Shown: positions 34,691 through 46,989, counted from the first letter of the stretch. The stretch: DNA of 64,000 bases from Alligator mississippiensis (GCF_030867095.1 NC_081824.1:54408882-54472881); one strand, 5' to 3'. The notes: generated by a model from the letters alone, not told the origin. A program made the numbers and translations.

Positions 34691-35485
34691 CTGAACAACA
34701 CTAAATTGACTAACATTTGTTTTGCTTACAGCATAAGATGTATGTAACAAGGCCCTAAGGTATGGAATTAGGCTTCTTCTTTCTTGTTGTCTATCCTGAT
34801 ATCACGACTCCTGTATTCTTGACTAGTCAGTAGCCAAGGTTCTTTACCAGGAGGGATGGAAAGTGCTCCATTCCAATGATTCTACAGTTTGGTGTTAAGG
34901 GCATTCTTTTGGGATGCTGGGAAGCCCCTTGGGCTGAGGAAGCACTGTAATTTAGGTCTCCCATTTCCTGTCCCACTGCTGTAATCAATTCGGTAATGTT
35001 AAGGATGTGCACTAACACCACTCCTGTATCTTGGACTGAAAATGACTCTGAGAGCTGTATGTTGTCTTGGGCTAAAACAGACAACTGATTTAATGTGATT
35101 TGGAGTAGTCTGGGATATGACTCACATTTAAACAGATGCGGCATAGTTGTTTAGACACAAGGCTTAAATGGCAATTAATTCAAATTAGCTGCAATGGTTG
35201 AGAGGCAAACTGTTAATTTGGATAATTCACAGGTACTTAATGTGGAACAGTGGGCTTGTCCATCTGTAAGGTTTGGGGGGGTTTGCAAGATAAAACGCTT
35301 AAATTCAAATCAAGCCAGTCATCTATTTTTAACCTAGAAGACAATGATGTGAGTTAGGTGTCCTCGTGAGGTATTTCCAGCTATAAGTCCAGGTCCAAGA
35401 AGGAACAAGAGTTCAGGTGTAGGCCCATGCTAAGCATTTCCTATTAGCTAGCTCTTGGCAGTTTCCTGGTGATGAGTGTCTATAT

Positions 35486-35705
35486 TAGTGGTTCTCAATA
35501 TTTTTAGATTATAGATACCTCTTATTAAATTCAAAGCATCTGTCAGAAAACTCTAGCTTTTATCTTTCACTTACTTTCTGACTTTCTTATGGAAAAACAA
35601 CATTGCAAAATGTTGCAAAAACTTGGAAAGACCACAACAGGTCAGAATGTTTTTGCTACCATGAATTTCTAGCATCCTTGGGTGATACCCCCTGGTCTAT
35701 GGGAT
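35486..35705. mobile_element. hAT-like non-autonomous element, copy 2
   Basis: Begins TAGTGGTTCTCAATATTTT and shares CTAGCTTTTATCTTTCACTT and GGAAAGACCACAACAGGTCAG with 18608-18900. Partial and diverged. Confidence 0.6.
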
Positions 35706-36319
35706 AATGCTTTGAGTTACTCTTTGAAAGTACCTAACTCTCCCCTTTGATTAGATAGCTATCTTAAGTACCTAATTCTTTTGATTTAGATCATCCTCCT
35801 GGGGCAAGGTATTTAATTTTCAGGTGCTATAATGTCTAAGTGACAGAGTATAGGAGAATTCTTTAGATCTGACTGTTAGTAGTGCCTTTGCCTGCAAAAC
35901 TAGGGTAAGGATAATTAAGACTTTTTTCTCTCCCCCCCAAAAATGCTGTTTTAAACACACAATCCTAGAAATTTTTATAAAGTTATGGCACTGATAATAA
36001 CACAGGATAAGTAATTAACAGATTTCAGTCAGTTCACAATTTCATATAACTTGGAATCTTTTTAAAGCAGAAGATACTAAAAACTGTCAAAATTGATCAA
36101 AAGGCTTCCGCTGACTTCAGTGAGATGGGGTTAATTGTGTTAGGCAAGTCTCCATATCTCTAGTTCCAAAGCCAGCTCTATTAGTAGTTAATAGGCCATC
36201 AAGCAACAAAGAACTACTTCACATGCTTGCACATCAGATGAACTCTAGAAAAGTACCTGAAGAGACTCCCAGCTGTTTCTGGTGACTGAGAGGCACTTGA
36301 AAGGAGGACATTACATTTG

Positions 36320-36492
36320 AGAGATGCAGGGATTTTTTGGGTGATAGTTTTTATTGGACAAACTGCATGGGTGGGATAAAGTCAGACAAGTTTTTGAATG
36401 CAAGGCATTCTTCATGATGATGAAAAACCATTCCAATCATGCAGTTGGTCTAAGAAAAAGTATCATTCAAAAAAATCCTTGCTTCTCACATA
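36320..36492. mobile_element. foldback repeat, family of 61571-61809
   Basis: GCAGGGATTTTTTGGGTGATAG near 36326 is mirrored by TATCATTCAAAAAAATCCTTGC near 36460, and TTGGACAAACTGCAT by ATGCAGTTGGTCTAAG. It is a hairpin with arms of about 50 bp and a spacer between. Confidence 0.6.
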
Positions 36493-37047
36493 ATTCCTAC
36501 ATCACTCAAACATTACCATTACACTTCAGAAAAATTCCTGAAAAGGGAGATTCCCAGAGACAAAGGCGGGGGGTGGGGAGCCTAAGAAGCTTGAGAGAGA
36601 AGAGCCAGGGCTGGTTTTCCTGACAGACTGCTTGGACTTCGGGGTGCAAAGACTTTGCTTGTTGTATTGTGCTTGACCAATCATGGTGGTTTTGTTTATA
36701 AGAGATGCCTGCTTTGCTGCAGTCCCATCCACTTGAAGAGGTAAAGTCCTTCTTTTGGAGCTGAACCAGAAGGCAAGACTCTGTGGGGGACATGGATGAC
36801 TAGGTGGGGATGGGGACTCAAAGGCCGAGTCCAAGGAACCAGGGGCTTATCTGTTTAGGAGCTATGCTTAGCCTGGCTTCAGGAGGTAGTCCAAGAGCTT
36901 GTGTATAACTGGGGGTCCCAAGCCAGCACTCCTGTGGGAAATGTGTAACACCAACCTATCTAAATTCACTACTAATTCTTTTGGTTACTGAACAACACTG
37001 AATTCTACTCTCACTACTGATGTGACTTCATTGATGTTTTGGAATTA

Positions 37048-37625
37048 AGGGCCTTGTCACAATATACACTTAGGATGTGTTTTATTTAGAATGTAGTAAG
37101 CATTACTAGGAGTTAGAAAGATTTATGAGCAGTTGCATGATAATGCTTATTACAGTCTCAATAAAGCATGTCCTAAGCATTGGAGTTCTTGAAGACTCCA
37201 GTGCACAGTGTATTGTGACAAACAGCTGTTTGTTGATCCCAGCTTCCCATACCACAATGAAGTTTTGAATCCACTCTGGTGTGGTGGAGGGTTGGGATTG
37301 CGACTGACCGACAATAGCCAGTCCCAGCCACCCACACTGCACTGGAGCCAGTTGCAGACTCCTCTGTGCTGCAAGGTCTGGGACTGACAAATAGCCATTT
37401 TTCTGTACCAGCCTTAGCACTGCACCATAGTTTCTTGATTGCCTCTGTGGTGCATTTGGACATTAGCTCTGCAGATCTGGAGATACTCCTTGTTGAAAAA
37501 AAGTCCTAACTTTTCTGCACTGTGATAGCACTTAGCACATGTTTTACTGCTTAAATGCTTAACTGCTGGTGTTTCATGTGTGGTTAGTATGTGCCGAGTG
37601 TAATATATAGCAAGGCCCTAAGTTA
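37048..37625. mobile_element. MITE-like element with inverted ends
   Basis: TAAGGGCCTTGTCACAATATACACT at left is mirrored by AGTGTAATATATAGCAAGGCCCTAA at right. The three overlapping minus-strand frames inside (about 37106-37463) show no domain. A similar CAAGGCCCTAAG end lies near 34749. Confidence 0.55.
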
Positions 37626-38003
37626 CACATTACATTTAGACCATACTAAGGGCACTTAAAAGCTAAGTATCTGCATGTTAAAGCTCATTAATTTGTGCTA
37701 GGGGGCCTCTGAATGTCTAAAATTATGCCATTTGAGGCAAGGGTTAACTCTATGCTGTGCTATTTAGCCTGTGTTAGGATCACTTTAATCTTCTTTGTGG
37801 AGATAAAACAAGCAATTTACAGTCCTTCAACATTCCAGGATGCACCACTCCCAGCCCCCCCCCTTACTCAGAGCAGGGATAGAGCCTGGTGTCCTGGCTC
37901 CAAGCCATGCCCTGCTCACCAGCCCTCTAGCGGCAAGTCAGAGTGATGGAAGCAAGAAACGGCATTAACCCTTAACTTTGATTTTGTTAATATTCCACAG
38001 ACT

Positions 38004-38098
38004 TAGTGGGTGTGTCTACAAGTTCATTTGTGTGCCTTTGCTACTGCATTAAGAACAGTCCACTGCACATTAAGGTGTCTCATGTAGACACGCCCAGT
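38004..38098. mobile_element. 95-bp MITE, 'CATCTACA' family
   Basis: TGGGTGTGTCTACAAGTTC at left mirrors the right end, whose reverse complement begins TGGGCGTGTCTACATGAG. Short and compact, with a CTACTGCATTAAG centre also seen in the copies at 1523 and 55083. Confidence 0.6.
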
Positions 38099-38616
38099 AT
38101 GGTCTAAGTATAACAAGTAACTTCACACACAAATTTACACTGCCTTTAGTGACGGAATTGGTAAATGATGGAGGGGCTTGATTTCAAGTGGAAGGAAGTG
38201 CAGGCAAGCAGGCAAGAGGAACTGAGGACTATGGGTTCTAGGGGAGACTTTACTTAGAAATTTACTCCCACCCTTTTCCAGAATAGTGGCATTTAATGTT
38301 TTCAGAGTGTGTAGAACATTCTCTGAACATTTTCTAGATTTTCATTTTAGGAACCGTTTATTTGCAAGTCTATGGGAAATTATTTGATTTCATTAACCTT
38401 CAGCATTACACAGTCTGTTAACAGAAGAAATCCTTCACAAAAAGATCATTTTAAATCAGAGGAAAAGACAGACAAGTTCAATTCTTATGTATCACAAAGA
38501 GGGCAATAAATGAAGCTTAGCAGTATCTGGTTCAAATGACTAAAACTATCTCTTATCTTCAAATTCCAGAGCAGTCAAAAACATATACACTTTTAATCAC
38601 ACCCTATACTTTAGAT

Positions 38617-38890
38617 CAGGGGTTTCCAAAGTTTTTATGCTGCAGCCCGGCAAACTGTGGCCCAGAAGTGGCTGCGGGCTGGCAAACCATGGCCCAGCAG
38701 TCAGAGCTGACCATAGCCGGAATTTCTAGCTGGCAGACAGGTAAGGATACCTTTACCCCCTGGGTGGGGCTTGGACCAAACCCTGCACTGCGCGGGCCCT
38801 GTAGAAGGAGCCATGGCCTCTCTGCTCGGCTCTGTGGGGCCAAGGTTTGCTAGTCCACAGCCACTTCTGGTCTGGCATGCTTAAGGTTGC
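38617..38890. mobile_element. hAT-like element fragment
   Basis: Begins CAGGGGTTTCCAAAGTTTTT, a hAT-type end, followed by GCTGCAGCCCGGC. GGCAAACYRTGGCCCAG repeats occur at about 38649 and 38681. The right terminus is worn away. Confidence 0.45.
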
Positions 38891-39089
38891 AAATATCATA
38901 CCTCAGCAGAACTCTAATTTGGCTAATATGTTATTTAATCCATAGCTGTTTCATAAAGAGTTGGTCAAGTCTTGTTATGTTTGGTGCATACAGTAGGAAC
39001 AAGTCTTTTCCCCACCCTGTCATCCAGAGCTGCTGAATCTAAACTAAATGCTAAATACAGGAAGTCACTGATAGTTTTGTTAGGCCAGG

Positions 39090-40702
39090 CGCCAGACTTC
39101 CATGCGTAGACCCTGAGGTGGTGCAGAGTCATTTGGAAGAACTGGATGCCTTTAAGTCGGCAGGCCCGGATGGGCTCCATCCGAGGGTGCTGAAGGCACT
39201 GGCCGACGTCATTGCAGAGCCACTGGCGGGAATATTCGAATGCTCGTGGCGCACGGGCCAAGTCCCGGAGGACTGGAAAAGGGCTAACGTGGTCCCCATT
39301 TTCAAAAAGGGGAGGAAGGAGGACCCGGGCAACTATAGGCCGGTCAGTCTCACCTCCATCCTTGGTAAAGTATTTGAAAAAATTATCAAGGCTCACATTT
39401 GTGAGAGCCCAGCAGGGCAAATTATGCTGAGGGGAAACCAGCATGGGTTTGTGGCAGGCAGATCGTGCCTGACCAACCTAGTCTCTTTCTATGACCAGGT
39501 TACGAAACGCCTGGACACAGGAGGAGGAGTGGATGTCGTATACCTGGACTTCAGGAAGGCCTTCGATACGGTATCCCACCCCATTCTGGTGAACAAATTA
39601 AGAGGCTGTGATGTGGATGACTGCACAGTTCGGTGGGTGGCGAATTGGCTAGAGGGTCGCACCCAAAGAGTCGTGGTAGATGGGTCGGTCTCGACCTGGA
39701 AGGGTGTGGGTAGTGGGGTCCCGCAGGGTTCGGTCCTTGGACCGATACTCTTTAATGTCTTCATCAGCGACTTGGACGTGGGAGTGAAATGTACTCTGTC
39801 CAAGTTTGCAGATGACACAAAGCTATGGGGAGAAGTGGACACGCCGGAGGGCAGGGAACAGCTGCAGGCAGACCTGGATAGGCTGGACAAGTGGGCAGAA
39901 AACAACAGGATGCAGTTCAACAAGGAGAAATGCAAAGTGCTGCACCTAGGGAGGAAAAATGTCCAGCACACCTACAGCCTAGGGAATGACCTGCTGGGTG
40001 GCACGGAGGTGGAAAGGGATCTTGGAGTCCTAGTGGACTCCAAGTTGAACATGAGCCGGCAGTGTGACGAAGCCATCAGAAAAGCCAATGGCACTTTATC
40101 GTGCATCAGCAGATGCATGACAAATAGGTCCAGGGAGGTGATACTTCCCCTCTATCGGGCGCTGGTCAGACTGCAGTTGGAGTACTGCGTGCAATTCTGG
40201 GCGCCGCACTTCAAGAAGGATGCGGATAACCTGGAGAGGGTACAGTGAAGGGCAACTCGTATGGTCAAGGGCCTGCAGACCAAGCCCTACGAGGAGAGAC
40301 TAGTGAAACTGGACCTTTTCAGCCTCCGCAAGAGAAGGTTGAGAGGCGACCTAGTGGCTGCCTATAAGTTCATCACGGGGGCACAGAAGGGAATTGGTGA
40401 GGATTTATTCACCAAGGCGCCCCCGGGGGTTACAAGAAACAATGGCCACAAGCTAGCAGAGAGCAGATTTAGACTGGACATTAGGAAGAACTTCTTCACA
40501 GTTCGAGTGGCCAAGGTCTGGAACGGGCTCCCAAGGGAGGTGGTGCTCTCCCCTACCCTGGGGGTCTTCAAGAGGAGGTTAGACGAGTATCTAGCTGGGG
40601 TCATTTAGACCCAACACTCTTTCCTGCTTATGCAGGGGGTCGGACTTGATGATCTATTGAGGTCCCTTCCGACCCTAACATCTATGAATCTATGAATCTA
40701 TG
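39090..40702 (+). mobile_element. young CR1 LINE with nearly intact reverse transcriptase
   Basis: About 1.6 kb, 5'-truncated, ending in tandem AATCTATG units (40681-40702). The frame 39118-40248 encodes YRPVSLTS, LDFRKAFDTVSH (motif A Asp), GVPQGSVLGP (motif B), KFADDTKLWG (catalytic FADD) and the downstream thumb/CR1 C-terminal region. It is closed by a TGA at 40246. The copy at 52763 has CGA at that point, so a CpG transition is the likely cause. The same frame then runs on to the natural stop at 40608. The upstream endonuclease domain is absent. About 1.5% of sites differ from the copy at 52763 over some 900 bp, by eye. Confidence 0.95.
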
Positions 40703-40810
40703 TAGCATTAGTTAGCTAGGTCCCCCAAGTAAGGGTGTACTGACCTAAGTCATTTTTGTAGACGATTGCCTTTATAATGGAAAAGGTAGCTGTATGTACA
40801 TATTTCCTTT

Positions 40811-40813
<3 letters not shown>

Positions 40814-40894
<81 letters not shown>
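40814..40894. repeat. compound (AT)n(AC)n microsatellite
   Basis: About 55 bp of AT followed by about 26 bp of AC. Probably highly variable in length. Confidence 0.97.
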
Positions 40895-40899
40895 TGAAA

Positions 40900-41685
40900 A
40901 GTACCTAAGCAAAGCAGCATCAGTGTCTGAAAAACATCTTAAAAGATGATCTAATGAAAATCAGCATCTCATGTAGACACTTTTTTTGTTATCGTAATAA
41001 TTAAACTGCACCGCTGAAAAACCTGAACACAATTATACTGGTACTAGGATACTGTAGATGAACATGGCAGAAATCTATTCTTTCTGTCCACAGGCCAACC
41101 CTCTGAATAGTGTCCAGAAAGAACTAATAAAACTATTTGACATTTGTAAGCAAAAGACTGCCAACACTGGCCTTCAGTGTTTAATTATATTTTATAAAGG
41201 CATAGAAAGGTCATTTTAAAAAGGTCTTTGTGGCAGCATGATGTTAATAGCGCTTTGTAACAAACTTGACAAAGTTATAATAATCTAAATAAATTGTAAT
41301 ATCTAAAAACACTGGTGAGCAATAGTTTTTCTCAACACTCACTGGAGGTAATCATGTCATTGAGGTAAAATGACTGAATATCTACAGTGGATTTTTAATG
41401 CTTCCTATATGACTGCACTGATCTATTATAATAGAAGATTATAGGAGGAACAAACAGAATAGAAAGAGAATAAAAGTCACCAGAACACAAGTTAAGGAAA
41501 ATGGGCCTGCCTGTTGGCTTCTCAAGGAAGATGGAAGCTTATTTTGCCAGACTGAAGATTTGAACACCCATTCATTAAAATATGGTTGTTATTTAAAATT
41601 CTATGATTCTATGAAAAGGGGGTTGGGATTGGATTGTAATATGTAATGGAAATCTAGAAATGTATGGATGCAGTAGGTATTTAAT
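40900..41685. other. intron sequence, nothing recognised
   Basis: AT-rich. A CTATGATTCTATGA string near 41602 could be a CR1 tail relic; nothing else is recognisable. Confidence 0.4.
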
Positions 41686-41689
41686 TAGG

Positions 41690-42640
41690 AAATGGAGAGT
41701 GTCCCAGGGACGCTGGGGTTAGAGGGAAACCCCGGTCCAAACCCAGGGGAAACACCTACTTACCCCTTGCAGGAGTCGAAGGCAGGGGCGGCGCGCACGC
41801 CGACAAACCACCCGCACAGCTTATCAGCCGCGCTTACATTCAGCTGGCGCCGAGTGACGTCAGGGAGAGGCACCACCCGGCAGAAATAAAGTGCGGCCCC
41901 GAGAGCACAGGGGGGCCGCAAGAGGACACAGGAGCTGGAGGGAAGCCCGAGGCCGGAAGCAGGCACCCGCGGGGTGTCTCCGCTTTAGGCAGGGTAAATG
42001 GCAGTGGCGTCAGGAGTGGCGAGGATGAGGAGAGCCGCAGCCGTGTGGATCGCAGCTGCGGAGCCAGCGCCAGAGCCGGTAGGAAGGCAGAGACGGGAAC
42101 CGCCGGTGAGGAAGCCGGAGGAAGAGCCGGCAGGGACACCGGCAAGGAAGCTGGGGGAAGAGCCGGCAGGGACACCGGTGAGGAAGCTGGGGGAAGAGCC
42201 AGCAGGGACACCGGCGAGGGAGCCGGAGGAAGAGCCGGCAGGGAGACCAGCAAGGAAGCCGGGGGAAGAGCCAGCAGGGACACTGGCAAGGGAGTCGGAG
42301 GAGGAGCCGGCAGGGATACCAGCGAGGAAGCTGGAGGAAGAGCCGGCAGGGACGCAGGCGAGGAAGCCCACAGGGGCAACGGGGCCTCGGGATGCGTAGT
42401 CCTCAGGCCAGTGCTAAGGGACTGAAGAACCCGCTATCTAAGGTGGTGTTGGCCGGGGTGTAGGGGAGGCTGGAGCCCCGTGAGTGCCTGCCAGAGGCAT
42501 GTTGGCACTGGAGGCCGCGGAAAGTGAGATCCCTCCCACAGGAGCGGGGCAGACCCGGTTAGCGGCACGCGCCAAGGCAGCCCGGGAACACCTCTTTGAG
42601 CAAAGGCGGGCACAGAAAGAACAAGGTTGGAGCCACATTT
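41690..42640. mobile_element. CpG-rich inserted segment of unknown type
   Basis: This 950-bp block is far richer in CpG and GC than its surroundings, so it looks recently arrived or protected from methylation decay. It holds a perfect CRE-type palindrome TGACGTCA (41855-41862), an AATAAA (41885-41890) and a 36-bp minisatellite (42105-42365). Possible identities: part of an LTR-type retroelement (promoter-like and polyadenylation-like signals), the 5' part of an unrecognised retroposon, or a CpG island. No paired LTRs or target duplication were found. Confidence 0.5.
42105..42365. repeat. 36-bp GC-rich minisatellite, about 7 copies
   Basis: The unit is approximately GAAGCYGGRGGAAGAGCCGGCAGGGACACCGGCRAG, 36 bp. 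Because 36 is divisible by three and the unit lacks stops in several frames, long open frames appear on both strands (for example 41998-42399, 42045-42425 and antisense 41840-42379). One frame reads EEPAGTPARKLG repeats. I see no start context, splice site or homology that would favour translation. Confidence 0.85.
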
Positions 42641-42744
42641 ATTTAATGGTTTTGGCCCATATTCACATAAGGCCTTAGGTATGGTAATACCCTGTCAGCT
42701 CACTTAAATTTTGGTTGTGGAGTTCTGGGAGTAGAGCCCGATAC

Positions 42745-42890
42745 AGTGAATGGGAGAGTCAAGCATGTCACAGTGAGATTCATAACAGCCAATATGCTGA
42801 ACAGGAGGCAGCTATGCAAGCCAACAGGAAACACTGAAGTGCAGGGTGTGCTGAAATTCCTCCTCTCTACCAGACTCTGAGGGTGAGACG
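42745..42890. mobile_element. old interspersed repeat, family shared with 8625-8755
   Basis: GAGATTCATAACAGCCAATATGCTGAACAGG followed by GCCAACAGGAAACACTGAAGTG and CTGAAATTCCTCCTCTCT aligns with the copy at 8625-8755. Family name unknown to me. Confidence 0.5.
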
Positions 42891-43007
42891 TACAAATCAA
42901 AACTCCTTCCTGCACTTAGTCATTGTTTTATGTACAGATCAATGGTGTTATTCCTTTAAGTGTGCTTTCAAGTTGGTAGGAATGGGATGCACCTTAATGT
43001 AAAGAAG

Positions 43008-43600
43008 AAATTGGCGAAGGTAATTTCAAAGCCATTAGCCATCCTCTTTGAGAATTCCTGAAGGTTTGGGGAGGTCCTGAATGATTGGAAAAATGAAATA
43101 TAGTGCTCAACATTAAGAAAAGGAAGAAGGAGGATCTGGGACATTTCAGACCAATCAACCTGACCTCTATATCTGGAAAGATCATGGAGCAAGTCCTCAA
43201 GGAATCTACTGGGAAGCACCCAGTGGAGAACAAGGTAACCAAAAACTACCAGCATGGATTTACGAAGAGCAAGTCATGCCTGATCAACTCGACCTGCTTC
43301 TATGGTGAAAGGGTCTCTGGATGGGGGAAGAGCAGTAGATATGATATAACTTAACTTTAGCAAGGCTTTTAACACTATCTCTCATGACATTCTCATTAAC
43401 AAGCTAAGTAAATACAGACTAGATGGAAGTACTGTAAAGGGGATACATAACTGGTTGGATCATCATGCTCAATACATAGTTCTCAATGGCTTACTATCCA
43501 GTTGGGAGTAGTGTGGGGAAGTTTCCCAGAGTGAAGTGAAGTTTCCCAGAGTTCTGTCCTGGGTCCGGTATTATCCAGTACCTTAGGACTAAGTACTTTT
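43008..43600 (+). mobile_element. old CR1 LINE fragment, reverse transcriptase
   Basis: The sense strand at 43103-43354 reads LNIKKRKKEDLGHFRPINLTSISGKIMEQVLKE...NQHGFTKSKSCLIN-like CR1 RT with a few frameshifts. Motif A follows near 43350 as NFSKAFNTISHDILINKLS, and GSVLGPV-like sequence near 43550. It is broken by frameshifts and has a local GAAGTTTCCCAGAGT duplication at about 43520-43552. Confidence 0.85.
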
Positions 43601-44253
43601 TTGATTCTGGCTTTTCATTAGTTATTTAGAAGAAAGAAAGGGAAGAATATATTAATATAGTGCATGATAATGCTAACTTGGAATAATCAGAAGAAAATAA
43701 GAAAGGGGATACATAAACTAAGTATCAAGAAATTTCCTGACAGAAAAAAAATCTTACAGGATGTAAAAGTACCTCCCCAAGAGAAAAATGGTGGAAGTTT
43801 ATTTGCATAAGATAATTAAAAAATGACTTATTGAAACAACAGCATATCTTCTCAATGGAATAAGAGAAGTCCTCCTAGCAAGAAATGAAGTTTTCCTGCA
43901 GATGGCTAAAACAGTTTGCTCAATCCTTGCACTTAGCTAGTTTTAAAAATAGAGAGTTAAAGCTGCTATACAGAGATTTAAATGGTCTCTATTTATTTTC
44001 TAATTTTACTTCAAGTTGGTGTTCTGGTGCCCTCTGATGACTGAACATGGAATTTCATGGAAACTTATGTTATAAGGTCCCAGTACAGTACTGTTGTTTT
44101 TCTTAGATGTATCAGGAGACTAGATATTCTGGTTAATTAAAATATTGAAACAACACTTCAAAGTCTTTTTTATAAACTCAAGACAGCCAAATATAGCTGT
44201 GAGAATAATGACTAATCCCCATATTGACCATTCAGCAGTTTTTATGTAGAATA

Positions 44254-45255
44254 CCATATTTCCCCGAATCCAAGATGACCCTGAATTTAAGATGATCCCC
44301 CAATTATTAGATTCTAGAAGTGGAAAATTATAAATTTATGTCCAAAATGAAGTTTTTGGAGGGTTGTCTTAAATTCATCCCCTCCACCACTGTTACAGGG
44401 AAAGTAGTGGCAGGGAAAGCAGCAGCTGGGGCAGGCAGCCTATCCCACAGTCTTTGTCTCTCCCTTGCCACTTAGCCCCTGTGCCTGATCCTCTGCTGCC
44501 TGCTTCCCGGTGTGCTTTCCACTTCCTGCCACTTGTCCTCCTCTGGTGCCTGCCCATCCTCTGGTTGCTTTTGCAGCCACTCTGTCTCTGTCCCTACCAT
44601 GGTGGAAAAGAGCACCTGGCCAGTAGCAGCAACTTTGGCTTCAGCCCCAGTTGGGGCCAGGGTCAGAGTCACAGCAGCTCCCCCACCACTCCACATCCCT
44701 CTTTCCCACACTCCACCCTGCTCTGTGTATCCCTTTTCCCATGCACCACATGCTCCATTCCCATGTCCCTTCCCTGCACTCTCATCATGCCATGCTCACC
44801 TTCCCCTGCACCCTTCCTTATGGTCCCTTCACGCTGCACTCATGTTCCCCTGTGCCCTTCCCTGTGTTTCATGTGTCCCTTTCCCTCTGCCCATTTCTTC
44901 ACCCATGGTCTTCCTGCTGCCCCTCCCCCCATGCTTCCCCACCACACCATGTGCCCATTCCCTATGCTGCTCCGAGCACTGCACCCCTCCCTGCACTGCA
45001 CACCCTCTTTCCTACCCCCTTCCCTATGCTTCCCTTGCTCAATGTCCCTTCCCCAGACAAATCCTCTGCTGCCCTTAACCCCATGCTTCCCCCCGACACC
45101 ACACTTCCCCTTCCCTGTGCTCCCCACTGCACTGTCCACTCTCTCCCACTCCACATGCCTACTATCTGCCACATGAGCCACCTTGGCCTCATCCAGAGCT
45201 GCAGCAGCTGCTTTCCTGGCCCAAATCTAAGACATAGGTTTCCTGCTTTCTCTCC
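44254..45255. mobile_element. C-rich dispersed element, copy 2
   Basis: Begins after a TA as CCATATTTCCCCGAATCCAAG, homologous to 27850-27940, and its first bases resemble the inverted ends of 53967-54596. The rest (44390-45250) is a C/T-rich block with overlapping 190-240-codon frames in more than one reading frame and on both strands. This is what low-complexity sequence gives. The right end is placed at AATCTAAGACATAGG but is uncertain. Confidence 0.45.
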
Positions 45256-45299
45256 CTCACCGCTGCTGAATTAAACCCATGTAATTAAAACAGGACTTA

Positions 45300-46560
45300 C
45301 TACAAAACACAGAAGGGTGAGTAAATCTTTCTGTATATGTGTAATATAGGCAAAACAAAGTTCATATACCATGTGTGTTTTAGTAAAATTCTAGGAAATT
45401 GTTATCATTTATTCCATTTGTTTACTAACTGCATTTTCCCCATCCTCTGCAATGAAACTGAACACCTCTGTCTTATTTATGCTTAGTCACGTTTCTTAAC
45501 ACTTTCAACTTGGAGTCATCTACACTTGTGCAGTTTGTGTGAAATTGAGTTCCTCTCACTGAAAGATTGTTGAAATAGCACTGAATGTCTGTGACCTCTT
45601 CTTGTCCTTAAAAAAGGAGGTATGAATATTATTTAGTGTTTGTACAATACAAAATACTACCTGCGTAGGTGATAGATTGCCTAACACCACATTCAGAATG
45701 GTGAGCTGAGTCATTTCTAATAATGATAAACCCAGTACACCAAATGGCTCAAAGCTGTTTATGCCCATAATAAGTAGATAGATTGGGTGGGGTAATGTTC
45801 ATCAAGAGTGAACAGATATAACTGATGAAACAGCACTATTGTTGAAAACAAGTACCGCTAAATTGATAATGACTGCAATTTAGCTAGTGGTAAAGACCAT
45901 GTTTTGAGCCAGCTGAGAAACCAAAGCCTTTAGCCTTCAAGCACTAGATAGCTAGTTAGCATTGTAAATCCTGAACTCCTTTAGATTGATTTTAAGCAGA
46001 TCTATCTAAGGCTGGGCAAATTCGTAGTAGAGATGCAATTAGTTAATCCTTGATGAAGTCAGTTTGGTTTGCCTAACAAATTACTGAATTAAGTTAAACT
46101 GATTTAAAACAAAAGCTAGCTAAAGCAAGGCATTTGTCACTAATGCAAGTTATCCTTGTTCCCGTGAAGTCATCTAGCAGAGTAAATGATGAAGACTTAG
46201 ACTTTTTTTTAATTGGAAGTGAATTGAAAGTGGCTGTTTTATCATGAGGAGGTAGAAGAAGTAGTTTCAAATAGTCCAGGAAACTTGAGGGGTAGGAGAG
46301 AGGGGAGGAGTGGGAGATGCAGAAAAAAATACAAAAAAAAGTGCTAAAAAGCCAAGTGTGTTAAAAATAGTGTGTTTCCTATTATTTTCTCTCTATTTCC
46401 TATGTCTAGCTCATACAACAGTGCATGAAAACTTCCCAAACATGTTTTTAAAATAGCTACTTTTGAAATCTCACTCTCTTAAAACTACAAAGAAGGGTTG
46501 TTCACCTTTTTATCTCTCTGGAGCATTAGCTTTTCCTGTTAACTTAGACTATGTTTGTGA
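45300..46560. other. intron sequence, nothing recognised
   Basis: AT-rich with no exon-like segment. GCTTAAACATG-type low-information strings only. Confidence 0.4.
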
Positions 46561-46566
46561 CCTATT

Positions 46567-46982
46567 GACTTATGAGGAAAGACTGAGGGACTGGGCTTGT
46601 TTAGTCTAGAGAAGAGGAGACTGAGAGGGGATTTAATAGCAGCCTTCAACTACCTGAAGGAGGGTTTGAAAGAGGATGGAGCTAGACTGTTCTCAGTGCT
46701 GGCAGATAACAGAACAATGCAACAGTGGTCTCAAGTTGCAGCAACGGAAGTTTAGGTTAGATATTAGGAAAAATGTTCTCACTAGAAGGGGAGAAGGGTA
46801 GTAAAACACTGAAACAGGTTACCCAGAGAGGTGGTGGAAGCTCCATCCTTGGAGTTTTTCAAGTCCCAGCTAGACAAAGCTTCGGCTGGGATGACCTACT
46901 TGGGGATGGTCTTGCTTTAAGCGGGGGGTTGGAATAGACCTCCTGAGGTCCCTTCCAACCCTAATTTTCTATGTTTCTATGA
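46567..46982 (+). mobile_element. CR1 3' end, sense
   Basis: ATGAGGAAAGACTGAGG, GTTTAGTCTAGAGAAGAGGAGACTGAG, GGTTAGATATTAGGAAAAATG, CATCCTTGGAGTTTTTCAAG and the tail TTCTATGTTTCTATGA mark the CR1 pol C-terminus and 3' end. Resembles the copy at 27281 more than the young copies, so it belongs to an older subfamily. Confidence 0.9.
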
Positions 46983-46989
46983 CAGACAT

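Noticed and set aside
41840-42425. Long frames on both strands over the minisatellite
   Set aside because: A 36-bp unit without stops keeps several frames open at once; this does not show coding.
44454-45176. 240-codon proline/cysteine-rich open frame, with a 188- and a 207-codon frame overlapping it
   Set aside because: Three overlapping same-strand frames plus antisense frames are all open in a C/T-rich block. There is no domain, no splice support and no start context.
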